DNA of 29,576 bases from CAYMLQ01 sp964390795 (GTDB lineage Bacteria > Verrucomicrobiota > Kiritimatiellia > RFP12 > UBA1067), in the NCBI GenBank assembly GCA_964390795.1, contig CAYMLQ010000033.1:1-29576 (forward strand), given 5' to 3'. Shown here in pieces: positions 6,880-13,798 of this stretch (positions within the stretch are counted from its first letter, which is position 1; each line of letters starts with the position of its first letter). The translations under genes were made by a program, and so were the position numbers. The notes below the pieces were generated by a model that made no database searches, was not told the origin of the DNA, and saw only the letters and a list, made by a program, of their open reading frames with translations.

Positions 6880-6909
6880 CTGGCGGTGGCTGAAAAATCC
6901 TGTTATTCT
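6880..6909 (+). promoter_or_regulatory. Possible promoter of the L,D-transpeptidase gene
   Basis: The -10 is TATTCT (6904-6909), identical to the -10 of the EIIA promoter. A weak -35 CTGGCG (6880-6885) lies 18 bp upstream. The ATG at 6916 is only 6 nt beyond the -10, so the mRNA would be leaderless or nearly so; no Shine-Dalgarno sequence is visible. Confidence 0.35.
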
Positions 6910-6915
6910 TTCCGC

Positions 6916-7863
6916 ATGATGTTGAGAAGGATACTGGGATTAGCAGGTGTGGTGGCTGGGTGGTCTGTCTGCGTGCTGGCGCAGGAAGCCGGCGAGAAAC
7001 GGTTCGGCCACTACCGTGACGGCTTCAACATGGACACGCTGGCGCTGCAAGTGCTGCTGGACAGACAGCACCTGTCGTGTAACTGCGCCGACGGCATGTG
7101 GGGTACGCGTACCGAGATCGCACTGGTGACGTGGCAGACGCTCAAGGGTTTGCCCGCCACCGGCGTACCCGACGCGTCAGTCCTTCAGGCGCTGGGAGGC
7201 GGCACGAACGTGCTGGTGCGCTATACCGTGACAACTAATGACCTCGCCGCTCTGGGTCCGTTCCCGGAAGACTGGTCGGAGCGTGCAAAGTTGTCGGCGC
7301 TGAAGCACGAGACACTGCAGGAAATGCTGGCTGAAAGGGGGCACACCTCGCAGCGGGCGTTGGAACGGCTCAATCCAGGTGTTGCGTGGCCCCATCCGCC
7401 GGCGGGCACCGAGTTGCTTCTTCCCGACTGTTCCTACGCAAAGCCAGAGAAGGCCGCTTCGCTCCGCATCGCCTTGGCGCGGATGGAGATCACGGCTTTC
7501 AACTCGGAGGGCAGGCTGATTGCGCTGTTTCCCTGTTCGATCGCGCGTGACAAGTCCCGCCGTCCCGCTGGCGAGCTGCAGGTCAAGAACGTCGCGCCCA
7601 ACCCCACCTACTTGTACGACCCGCAGTTGTTCGAGCCGGGCGGGCCCAAGAAGTCAAAGCTGGTGATCCCGCCCGGGCCCAATAATCCGGTGGGACTGGC
7701 GTGGATCGGTCTTTCGCTTCAAGGGTATGGAATGCACGGCACGCCTTTGCCCGAGCACATCGGGCGGGCGGAATCCAAGGGCTGTTTCAGGCTTGCGAAC
7801 TGGAATGCGGTCAAGCTGCTTGCGATGGTGCGGCCCGGCGTGCCGGTTGTGGTCGAAGACTGA
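6916..7863 (+). CDS. L,D-transpeptidase (YkuD) with peptidoglycan-binding and LysM-like domains
   Basis: This 315-aa exported enzyme probably makes peptidoglycan crosslinks or attaches proteins to the wall. Domains in order: signal peptide (residues 1-23, ending VLAQ); PG_binding_1-like helical domain (about 33-92, DTLALQVLLDRQHLSCNCADG); LysM-like segment (about 95-170, VRYTVTTNDLAALGP ... LNPGVAW ... GTELLLPD); then the YkuD catalytic domain. The catalytic motif is complete: His274 in YGMHGTPLPEHIGR, Ser287 and Cys290 in ESKGCFRLAN, with Arg292 following. A much longer open frame upstream (to 6715) is only read-through of repeat sequence; the start at 6916 (or the adjacent ATG at 6919) gives the signal peptide. 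Confidence 0.92.
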   Translation: MMLRRILGLAGVVAGWSVCVLAQEAGEKRFGHYRDGFNMDTLALQVLLDRQHLSCNCADGMWGTRTEIALVTWQTLKGLPATGVPDASVLQALGGGTNVLVRYTVTTNDLAALGPFPEDWSERAKLSALKHETLQEMLAERGHTSQRALERLNPGVAWPHPPAGTELLLPDCSYAKPEKAASLRIALARMEITAFNSEGRLIALFPCSIARDKSRRPAGELQVKNVAPNPTYLYDPQLFEPGGPKKSKLVIPPGPNNPVGLAWIGLSLQGYGMHGTPLPEHIGRAESKGCFRLANWNAVKLLAMVRPGVPVVVED

Positions 7864-7887
7864 GCGCGGGCACCCCAAAGTTTCCGT

Positions 7888-7917
7888 TTGCGGGAACCCC
7901 TGCCAGTTCGGTATGAT
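7888..7917 (+). promoter_or_regulatory. Possible promoter of the small lipoprotein gene
   Basis: The -10 is TATGAT (7912-7917, 5/6 to consensus) with TTGCGG (7888-7893) as a weak -35 at 18 bp. The ATG at 7925 is 7 nt downstream with no Shine-Dalgarno, again suggesting a leaderless transcript. Confidence 0.4.
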
Positions 7918-7924
7918 AACGCGC

Positions 7925-8248
7925 ATGAAATACGTGCTGATGTTTTTTTCGCTGGCGTCTTTTCTTCTGCTCTCCGGTTGCCGAGTCTCGGATGTGCGGG
8001 AGTTGACAGTCCATGTGCCGGGCATGGTGGCTGAGTCGGATGTGCAGCGTATCCGTCAGGCTCTGGCGCCGCTGAACGGAGTGAACAAGGAGCAGGCGGT
8101 ATACGACGTCACGAGCCATACGGTCAAAGTGACGTTCGACTCCATGGTTGTTGCGAACAAGAATATTGAGATCGCGATCGCCGAGGCGGGGTACGCGGCG
8201 AACGGCATTGCGGCCATCAGGCCCGTCAAGCTGGCCGCCGAGAAATGA
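7925..8248 (+). CDS. Small lipoprotein with HMA-like ferredoxin fold
   Basis: This 107-aa product has a lipoprotein signal (MKYVLMFFSLASFLLLSGC, Cys19). It is followed by one heavy-metal-associated-like beta-alpha-beta-beta-alpha-beta domain: ELTVHVPGMVAESDVQRI, VYDVTSHTVKVTFDSMVV, NIEIAIAEAGYAANGI. The usual metal-binding CxxC is absent (the motif region reads PGMVAESD), so metal transport is unlikely and the fold may serve another purpose. The start at 7925 is chosen because the signal peptide begins there; an ATG at 7913 is in frame. Its stop overlaps the start of the recombinase gene (ATGA at 8245-8248), so the two are probably co-transcribed. Confidence 0.75.
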   Translation: MKYVLMFFSLASFLLLSGCRVSDVRELTVHVPGMVAESDVQRIRQALAPLNGVNKEQAVYDVTSHTVKVTFDSMVVANKNIEIAIAEAGYAANGIAAIRPVKLAAEK

Positions 8249-9171
8249 TAAGCCCCATGCGTGGGCAAATCGCACACTTTCTCGATCACATCGCCTATGA
8301 ACGCGGGCTTTCCGCCAACACGCGCGCAGCCTACGAGACGGATCTTGCGGCTTTTGCGGCATCTCTCCAGGCACAGGGCGGGGTCGCGGTTTTCAACCAG
8401 GTCACGCGTGACCACATTGCCGCTTTTCTGGCGGAGCAGCGGCGCAAGCGGATGAGCGCCGCCACGCTGGCGCGGCGGCTGGTGGCCATCAAAGTTTTTT
8501 TCGCGTTTCTGTGCGCGGAGGGACTCGTCACTGAGAACGTGACCGAGGTGATGGACTCGCCCCGTAAAGGGCTCGTGCTGCCGCACACGTTGTCCGAGGC
8601 GCAGGTTGCACGCCTTTTAGAGTCCGTGTCGGGAGCGCGTCCGCACGACGTGCGCGACCGGTGCATGCTGGAGCTGTTCTACGCGTGCGGAATGCGTGTC
8701 TCTGAAGTCACCGCCCTGCGCGTCAGCGACGTGCGTCTGGCGGATGGCGTCGTGCGCTGTGTCGGCAAAGGCGATAAGCAGCGCGTGATCCCGCTGGGGG
8801 GCGAGGCGCGGCGCTGGCTGGAACTCTATCTGTCGCAGGCGCGCTCCGTGTTTGCGCGTGGCTGTGAGGCGGAGCAGGGCTTGTTCTTAACGCAGCGGGG
8901 GGCTCCGTTCACGCGACAGGGAGTCTTCGACATGCTGGTGAAGCGCGCGCGTGCCGCACAGCTTGGCGAAAACCTTTCGCCGCATGTGCTGCGTCACTGT
9001 TTTGCGAGTCATCTGTTGGCGCACGGTGCGCATGTCCGCGCGATTCAAGAAATGTTGGGGCACGCAGATATTGCCACCACACAGGTGTACACGCATGTGG
9101 ATTCGGAGCATATCTCTCGCACGCATGCGCTGTTTCATCCGCGCCATTCGTGTGTGCGCCCAGTTTCGTAA
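8245..9171 (+). CDS. xerD: Tyrosine recombinase XerC/XerD family
   Basis: This 308-aa protein has the full two-domain layout: an N-terminal SAM-like core-binding domain (about residues 5-90, FLDHIAYERGLSANTRAAYE) and a C-terminal catalytic domain. All six catalytic residues are present: Arg151 (ACGMRVSEVTAL), Lys175 (VGKGDKQRVIPLG), His247 and Arg250 (HVLRHCFASHLL), His273 (EMLGHADIATTQ) and Tyr282 (VYTHV). Xer recombinases resolve chromosome dimers at dif. Its length and chromosomal setting, without phage or integron genes nearby, fit a housekeeping Xer. Whether it is XerC, XerD or a single-acting XerA/H type cannot be decided here. A second in-frame ATG at 8257 is an alternative start. Confidence 0.9.
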   Translation: MISPMRGQIAHFLDHIAYERGLSANTRAAYETDLAAFAASLQAQGGVAVFNQVTRDHIAAFLAEQRRKRMSAATLARRLVAIKVFFAFLCAEGLVTENVTEVMDSPRKGLVLPHTLSEAQVARLLESVSGARPHDVRDRCMLELFYACGMRVSEVTALRVSDVRLADGVVRCVGKGDKQRVIPLGGEARRWLELYLSQARSVFARGCEAEQGLFLTQRGAPFTRQGVFDMLVKRARAAQLGENLSPHVLRHCFASHLLAHGAHVRAIQEMLGHADIATTQVYTHVDSEHISRTHALFHPRHSCVRPVS

Positions 9172-9229
9172 ACGTGTTGTGGCGGCAATGCAAGCATGAA
9201 GCGCGAAAAAAAACTAGGCGAAATCGCTT

Positions 9230-9258
9230 TTGGTATTGATTCTTTGCGAAAATAGATT
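9230..9258 (+). promoter_or_regulatory. Putative promoter of the HU-like gene
   Basis: TTGGTA (9230-9235), a 17-bp spacer and TAGATT (9253-9258) lie in an A/T-rich stretch upstream of the HU-like gene. The predicted leader is about 45 nt and contains AAGGAG (9297-9302). Confidence 0.45.
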
Positions 9259-9309
9259 ATGTTTAAGGCCGATGTGGGTTATTTCCCATGCAAAACAAGG
9301 AGCACACTT

Positions 9310-9609
9310 ATGGCTAAAAAGGCAACGCCGAAGACGAAGAGCGAAATCATGGCCGCTATTGCAGAGGCTGCTGAGATTAGCAAGAAGCAGGCTGCGACAG
9401 CCTATGAAACGCTACTCAACATCGCCTACGCGGGTGCGAAGGGCCCCAAGGGCATCATGCTGCCGGGTCTGGGCAAGTTGATTAAGGTCAAACGTGTTGC
9501 GCGTATGGGCCGTAATCCGGCCACAGGCGCGACGATCAAGATCCCTGCGAAGACGGTTGCGAAGTTCCGTCTGGCGAAGGCCGCCAAAGATGCCGTGCTC
9601 AGCAAGTAA
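9310..9609 (+). CDS. HU/IHF-family nucleoid DNA-binding protein
   Basis: This 99-aa basic protein is very Lys/Ala-rich. It has a helical N-terminal dimerisation part (SEIMAAIAEAAEISKKQAAT) and a beta-arm with the HU-type sequence LPGLGKLIKVKRVARMGRNPATGATIKIPAK; GRNPxTGxxIxIPA is the DNA-intercalating arm signature. The KKATPKTK N-terminal tail is an extension relative to E. coli HU (90 aa). The start at 9310 is set by AAGGAG 7 nt upstream; an in-frame ATG at 9259 lies at the promoter and is rejected. It is monocistronic, with its own promoter and a strong terminator. The product should compact and bend DNA without strict sequence specificity. Confidence 0.93.
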   Translation: MAKKATPKTKSEIMAAIAEAAEISKKQAATAYETLLNIAYAGAKGPKGIMLPGLGKLIKVKRVARMGRNPATGATIKIPAKTVAKFRLAKAAKDAVLSK

Positions 9610-9635
9610 TTGTTGAACCGGCTGTCTCTTTATGG

Positions 9636-9669
9636 GAGTGGTGCACTTCGGTGCGCCACTCTTTTTTTT
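9636..9669 (+). terminator. Intrinsic terminator of the HU-like gene
   Basis: An 11-bp stem (GAGTGGTGCAC with GTGCGCCACTC, one G-U pair) closes on a TTCG tetraloop and is followed by eight T residues (9662-9669). Confidence 0.95.
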
Positions 9670-9674
9670 GCGGC

Positions 9675-9704
9675 TTTAATCGGTGGGACGTTCTCTGCTA
9701 TCAT
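9675..9704 (+). promoter_or_regulatory. Putative extended -10 promoter of the mraY operon
   Basis: TGCTATCAT (9696-9704) is an extended -10. The -35 (TTTAAT, 9675-9680, 18 bp away) is weak. It lies directly after the HU terminator and about 60 bp before mraY. Confidence 0.4.
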
Positions 9705-9764
9705 AAGCGCATTTCACTTGGGTTCTAGGGGTCTCATTGTGCCCCGTGTTTTGGGGGTCAGCCG

Positions 9765-10886
9765 ATGTTGTATTGGATTGCTCCATACCTGACGACGTTC
9801 TGGGGGCCGTTTCGGCTCTTCTCTTCGCATGTGATGTTATTGGCCGCTGGTACGCTGACGGCCGGGCTGGTTGTCTGGTCGTTTCTGCCGCGGCTGTGGA
9901 ACCGTTTGCCGACCGACAAGGGCAAGATCCTGGCGCCGGACGGCGGGCTGCTGTCGATCGGCAAGCCGACGGGGGCAGGCCTGCTCATGGCACTGCTGAT
10001 CATTCCGGTGCTCGTGCTCTTTGCGCCGCTAGACCTGTGGAAAATGGGCACCGTGATCTGCCTCTATATCTGCATGTTGTTCGGGTATCTCGACGACCGG
10101 AGTGACAAACCGTGGAGCGAGATGAAGAAGGGCGTGCTGGATCTGGTGGTGGCTTTGGCTGCGGCCGCGTTTCTCTACCTTGATCAAAGCGCGCAACTGT
10201 GGCTGCCGTTTGTCAAAGCCGCTGTCGAGGTGCCGCCGTATCTCTATGTCCCTGGCGCAGCCCTGCTGCTCTGGTTCACGATGAATGCCACCAACTGTTC
10301 GGACGGCGTGGACGGCTTGGCGGGAACGCTGACGCTGCTCTCGCTCTTTGCGCTGGCGGGGTTGCTCTACGGAGTGATCGGCTACCGTCCCGTCGCTGAC
10401 TACCTGCTGATCCCGCATAACCCCGACGGCGCACGCTGGGCCATCCTCGTGGCGACGATCGCGGGAGCCTTAGCCGGATACCTGTGGCACAATGCGGAGC
10501 CGAGCCGCGTGCTGATGGGCGACGCGGGGTCGCGTCTGCTGGGCCTGCTGGTGGGTATCGCCGTGTTGGCCGCGGGCAACCCGTTCCTGATTTTCGTCGT
10601 GTCGCCCGTGGTGCTGGTCAACGGCGGCACCGGCCTGTTCAAACTGATCCTGCTGCGGGGGTTCCGGCGCATCGGGTTTGATGTGCGGCCGACGCACACC
10701 TTGCCGCCGGAGGACGCAGAGCGGCAATTTGTACTGGTCAAGGCGCTCCACCGCTTTCGTTTCCCGCTGCACGACCACTGCCGCAAGAACATGCACTGGA
10801 GCAATGCGCAGGTGCTGATGCGCTTCGCTCTGCTGCAGTCTTTTCTGACGCCGCTGCTCTTTGTGGTTCTCGTGAAAATCCGCTGA
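9765..10886 (+). CDS. mraY: Phospho-N-acetylmuramoyl-pentapeptide transferase
   Basis: This 373-aa polytopic membrane enzyme transfers phospho-MurNAc-pentapeptide from UDP to undecaprenyl phosphate, giving lipid I. The N-terminus (MLYWIAPYLTTF) and GKPTGAGLLMALLI match the MraY pattern. Catalytic or metal residues are visible: Asp110-Asp111 in FGYLDDRSD, NATNCSDGVDGLAGT (Asn174, Asp180), MGDAGS (Asp253), and the C-terminal HDHCRKNMHWSNAQVLMRF loop with the His triad region. About ten hydrophobic segments fit the family. The gene lies outside a mur/fts cluster, first in a run with an Fe-S protein, a radical SAM enzyme and PII. The C-terminal loop is longer than in E. coli (360 aa). GGGGG just upstream serves as ribosome binding site. 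Confidence 0.93.
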   Translation: MLYWIAPYLTTFWGPFRLFSSHVMLLAAGTLTAGLVVWSFLPRLWNRLPTDKGKILAPDGGLLSIGKPTGAGLLMALLIIPVLVLFAPLDLWKMGTVICLYICMLFGYLDDRSDKPWSEMKKGVLDLVVALAAAAFLYLDQSAQLWLPFVKAAVEVPPYLYVPGAALLLWFTMNATNCSDGVDGLAGTLTLLSLFALAGLLYGVIGYRPVADYLLIPHNPDGARWAILVATIAGALAGYLWHNAEPSRVLMGDAGSRLLGLLVGIAVLAAGNPFLIFVVSPVVLVNGGTGLFKLILLRGFRRIGFDVRPTHTLPPEDAERQFVLVKALHRFRFPLHDHCRKNMHWSNAQVLMRFALLQSFLTPLLFVVLVKIR

Positions 10887-10906
10887 CGCGCGGAACGGAG
10901 GTCTTG

Positions 10907-11608
10907 ATGACGGGTGTGCTGGTGACATTGGGCGAACGAGACCGCTTGGCTGCGGGTGGGGCGGCCTGCGTCGCGACGCGTGCGGGTGTGACGCAAGACG
11001 CTGTGGTGCGGGTAGAGGGCCTGGCTGAACGCGCGCTGGCGAAAGGCGATGCGGGACTTGCGGGGCTGTTTAGCGGTGAAAGCGAGATCGTGGTCGGCTG
11101 TTCGCGGCCGCGCGCGGTGCGGGCGCTTCTGAGTTTTGCGGGCGTTCTTTTCAATGACGCGCACATCACCTGGATGGCGCTGCCGTTCGACCGCGAGGCG
11201 CTGAAGACGGAATACGGCGTGCCGTGGTATCCCGTGATCGACCGCACGCGCTGCACAGGCTGCGGGACGTGCGCCGAGTATTGCCTGTTCTCCGTTTACG
11301 AGCAGCGCGCAGCGGAGCCGTCTGCAGCGCGCGTGCGTGTGACGTCGCCGCTCAGTTGCAAGACCGGTTGCCCCGCGTGCGCCCGGCTATGTCCGGAGGG
11401 TGCGGTGATCTTCCCATTCTGCCACGAGGCGGAACTCAACGGCGAGGTCGCTCAGCCGGAACGCCGCTCCGCAGATACGCTGGCAGCTCTGTTAGGCGAT
11501 GATCCGATGCGCCTGCTGGCGGAGCGCCGCAAGCAGAAACGCCTGATCGACCCTTCCAAATTCGATCAGGCTGAGAGAGACCGCATTCTTTACTCGGGTG
11601 TGCTGTGA
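10907..11608 (+). CDS. Two-[4Fe-4S] ferredoxin-like protein, role unknown
   Basis: This 233-aa protein begins at ATG 10907, preceded by GGAGG. The first about 100 residues carry no cluster motif but have the segment EIVVGCSRPRAVRALLSF, reminiscent of the HdrA/MvhD-type 'CxxPRAVR' region. Two 4Fe-4S motifs follow. The first is C116-x2-C119-x2-C122-x3-C126 (CTGCGTCAEYC). The second is C151-x3-C155-x2-C158-x3-C162-P, with a three-residue first gap instead of the usual two. The C-terminus is charged (LLAERRKQKRLIDPSKFDQA). It overlaps the radical SAM gene by 4 bp and lies 20 bp after mraY, so it is probably the electron donor or partner of that radical SAM enzyme. No membrane segment is seen. Confidence 0.8.
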   Translation: MTGVLVTLGERDRLAAGGAACVATRAGVTQDAVVRVEGLAERALAKGDAGLAGLFSGESEIVVGCSRPRAVRALLSFAGVLFNDAHITWMALPFDREALKTEYGVPWYPVIDRTRCTGCGTCAEYCLFSVYEQRAAEPSAARVRVTSPLSCKTGCPACARLCPEGAVIFPFCHEAELNGEVAQPERRSADTLAALLGDDPMRLLAERRKQKRLIDPSKFDQAERDRILYSGVL

Positions 11609-12843
11609 AGGTAAACTCGAAATTGGAAACTGGAGACTGGAAGCCCTCTCGGATACCGCTGCCGCTGCGTTTGCTGCGCGAAATCCCGCCGCGTCTGCTC
11701 TGGCGCTTCATGGTGGGCGCGGGGCTGGGCAATCTGCTGGCGATCCGCCGTTTTGAGAAGCGCAAGAGAGCGGGTGTGGTTTTTCCTCCGATCGTTTTTA
11801 TCAGCGTAACGCAGCGCTGCAATCTCACCTGCAAGGGGTGCTGGGCGACCGGCGTCGAGCGTCCGGCCGACATGGAGCGAGCGCTCCTGGAAAAGATTGT
11901 CCGCGAAAGTGCCACGCAGGGCTGCCGGTTCTTCGGCATTTTGGGAGGAGAACCGCTGCTGCTGCCGTGGCTTCCCGATTTCTTTGACGCGCAGCCGTCG
12001 CACTATTTCCAGCTGTTCACGAACGGGCGCTTTCTGGATGACGCGGTTGCGCGACGGCTGCGAGCTGCGGGCAACGTGTCACCGCTGATCAGCGTCGAGG
12101 GTGTCGGCACCTCGTACGAGGCCCGCCGCGGAGAAGGCGACATGTTCGGGGCCGCTCTCAACGCGCTGGCCTGCTGCAAGCGTCACGGGCTGGTAACGGG
12201 CGTAGCCACCAGCGTTTCCGCGTCGAACTTTAACGACGTGGTCACGCCGGGCTTCATCGACGAGATGGTCGGGCGCGGCGCGCACTATGTCTGGTACTAC
12301 ATCTACCGCCCGTCCGGCCCTCAGCCGGGCTTCGAGGAGGCGCTGGACGACGGGCAGGTGCGCGCCCTGCGGCGCTTCCTGCTGGCGCAGCGGCAGCGCT
12401 GCCAGGCTGCGGTCATCATCGACGCCTATTGGGATCACGAGGGCCGCGCGCTGTGCCCTGCGGCGACGGGTATCAGCCACCACATCAATGCGACGGGCGA
12501 CGTGGAGCCGTGTCCGCCTGTGCAATGTTCAGACTGCCGCATCGGACTGCCGGACGACGTGGCGGCGAAGATCGCGAACTCCCCGCTGCTGTCCGCCTTC
12601 CGCGCCGAGGTGCCGGAGTGGACACGCGGATGCGCCCTCATGGACCATCCGGCTGAACTGGCTGCGCTCGCGGCGCGGTGCGGTGCGCGAGACAGCTCGG
12701 GCCGAAGCCGGTTCTTCGAGGAGCTGGCGCAGCGGCCGACGCTCGGCTGCCACAACCACAGCGGCGACCCGATGCCCGAGACGTCGTGGGCTTACCGGTT
12801 CGCAAAGAAACACTATTTCTTCGGGTTCGGTGCATACGGTTGA
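11605..12843 (+). CDS. Radical SAM enzyme with C-terminal Cys-rich (SPASM-like) region
   Basis: This 412-aa protein has the radical SAM signature C72-x3-C76-x2-C79 (RCNLTCKGCW), a GGEPLLLPW motif for SAM binding and a TIM-barrel-like core. The C-terminal region carries Cys284, Cys303, Cys308 and Cys311 (VEPCPPVQCSDC) plus further Cys at RGCALMDHP, ARCGA and LGCHNH, compatible with auxiliary Fe-S clusters. The ending (TSWAYRFAKKHYFFGFGAYG) is not recognised. The substrate is unknown. The GTG start overlaps the Fe-S gene stop (GTGA) and lacks a clear Shine-Dalgarno; codons 3-12 come from a 7-bp tandem repeat, so a later TTG (11671) could be the ancestral start. The tight coupling to the ferredoxin-like gene suggests a redox pair. 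Confidence 0.85.
   Translation: MKVNSKLETGDWKPSRIPLPLRLLREIPPRLLWRFMVGAGLGNLLAIRRFEKRKRAGVVFPPIVFISVTQRCNLTCKGCWATGVERPADMERALLEKIVRESATQGCRFFGILGGEPLLLPWLPDFFDAQPSHYFQLFTNGRFLDDAVARRLRAAGNVSPLISVEGVGTSYEARRGEGDMFGAALNALACCKRHGLVTGVATSVSASNFNDVVTPGFIDEMVGRGAHYVWYYIYRPSGPQPGFEEALDDGQVRALRRFLLAQRQRCQAAVIIDAYWDHEGRALCPAATGISHHINATGDVEPCPPVQCSDCRIGLPDDVAAKIANSPLLSAFRAEVPEWTRGCALMDHPAELAALAARCGARDSSGRSRFFEELAQRPTLGCHNHSGDPMPETSWAYRFAKKHYFFGFGAYG
11613..11640. repeat. Degenerate 7-bp tandem repeat (four AAACTGG-type units)
   Basis: Consecutive heptamers AAACTCG, AAATTGG, AAACTGG and AGACTGG lie at the very start of the radical SAM frame and encode NSKLETGDW. They are A/T-richer than the flanks and look inserted at the junction of two overlapping genes. 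Confidence 0.65.
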
Positions 12844-12864
12844 AACAAAAAAAGGAGTCAAAGC

Positions 12865-13209
12865 ATGAAGTACATCGTCGCCATTATCCAGCCGAGCAGC
12901 ATGGATGAGGTGTTGGATCGTCTGACCGCGAAGGAGATTCATCTGGTTACGGTTTCCAACGTCATCGGGCGTGGACGCCAGAAGGGCAAGACGCCTCAGG
13001 TTTATCGCAGCCACACGAAGGTCGGTAACCTGATACGGAAAGTCAAGTTGGAGATCGCCGTGAACGATGATTTCGTGGATGCGGCCGTTGAAGCCATCGA
13101 AGGCGGCGCCCGCACGGGGGAGATCGGTGACGGCAAGATTTTCGTCCTCGATTTGGAGCAGACCGTCCGGATCAGAACGGGCGAACGGGGCGGAACGGCG
13201 ATCGGCTAA
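12865..13209 (+). CDS. PII-family signal-transduction protein, atypical T-loop
   Basis: This 114-aa protein fits PII from end to end: the N-terminal strand MKYIVAIIQPSSMDEV, VIGRGRQKGK leading into the T-loop, the B-loop ARTGEIGDGKIFV and the C-loop VRIRTGERG. PII proteins sense ATP/ADP/2-oxoglutarate and regulate nitrogen and carbon targets. The T-loop reads GKTPQVYRSHTKVGNLIRK: one residue longer than E. coli GlnB, and the place of the uridylylated Tyr51 (in YRGAEY) is taken by Lys52. Standard GlnD uridylylation therefore looks impossible. No amtB or glnA lies nearby; it follows the radical SAM gene by 21 bp, with AAGGAG before the ATG. Its partner is unknown. Confidence 0.88.
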   Translation: MKYIVAIIQPSSMDEVLDRLTAKEIHLVTVSNVIGRGRQKGKTPQVYRSHTKVGNLIRKVKLEIAVNDDFVDAAVEAIEGGARTGEIGDGKIFVLDLEQTVRIRTGERGGTAIG

Positions 13210-13248
13210 GCTCACGCCTAACTACTCCTTTGGAGCGATTCAGTTTAG

Positions 13249-13277
13249 TTGGCACACGCCGGCGAACGTGGTATTCT
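13249..13277 (+). promoter_or_regulatory. sigma70-type promoter of the ptsN-like/purL operon
   Basis: TTGGCA (13249-13254, 5/6 to consensus), a 17-bp spacer and TATTCT (13272-13277, 4/6). Predicted start is about 13284. That makes the ATG at 13286 nearly leaderless and favours the downstream ATG at 13319, which has GGAG at 13311. Confidence 0.65.
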
Positions 13278-13318
13278 ACTTAGGCATGGTTCGCACTTCT
13301 TGTGGTTTTTGGAGAGTT

Positions 13319-13798
13319 ATGGCAAATTTTGATGAAGTTATCCTGAAGAGCCTGATCTGCCTGAACATGGCTGAGAAAGACGGATATCAGGTTGTGACCA
13401 CGCTGATTGAGATGGCTGTGAAGCAAGGGCTGCTCTTGCCTGCGCACCTGGATGAGGCGATCAGGGCGGTTCTCAAACGCGAGATGAGCGCCTCTACCGC
13501 CATGCCGGATGGGATTGCGTTGCCGCATGGGCGCACGGACTGTGTCACCGACATTGTCTGCATGATCGGGATTCATTCGGAAGGCGTCGATTTCGGTGCT
13601 CCGGACAGCAAGCCAACGCATATTTTTATTCTTTTGCTCGTGCCGGCAACGGTGGGTTGTAACCATATCCACTTTCTGGCAAACCTCAGCCGGCGGCTGC
13701 TGGAGCCGTCGGTGCGTCACGCGCTGATGGAGGCGCCGACGCGGAAGCATGTGGAAGAAGCTATTTTGAGTCATTCCGATGAAGGGTCATATTCATGA
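13319..13798 (+). CDS. PTS EIIA component, fructose/PtsN type
   Basis: This 159-aa protein of the EIIA type-2 family has the phosphorylation motif MPDGIALPHGR with active His70, plus the typical later segment HIFILLLVPATVGCNHIHFLANLSRRL. Members either pass phosphate to a sugar EIIB or, like PtsN (EIIA-Ntr), regulate potassium, nitrogen and stress functions. No EIIB, EIIC or HPr gene is present here, and the gene overlaps purL by 4 bp (ATGA), so a regulatory role is more likely. The start at 13319 is preferred over the in-frame ATG at 13286 because of the promoter position and the GGAG upstream. Confidence 0.85.
   Translation: MANFDEVILKSLICLNMAEKDGYQVVTTLIEMAVKQGLLLPAHLDEAIRAVLKREMSASTAMPDGIALPHGRTDCVTDIVCMIGIHSEGVDFGAPDSKPTHIFILLLVPATVGCNHIHFLANLSRRLLEPSVRHALMEAPTRKHVEEAILSHSDEGSYS

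Noticed and set aside
6715..6915. N-terminal extension of the L,D-transpeptidase frame
   Set aside because: Reads through repeat and pseudogene sequence; the signal peptide begins at 6916.
7727..7924. N-terminal extension of the lipoprotein frame
   Set aside because: Overlaps the end of the transpeptidase gene in another frame; a lipoprotein signal begins at 7925.
13286..13318. Upstream ATG of the EIIA gene
   Set aside because: It would start almost at the predicted transcription start, adds MVRTSCGFWRV unlike EIIA starts, and ATG 13319 has a better ribosome binding site.
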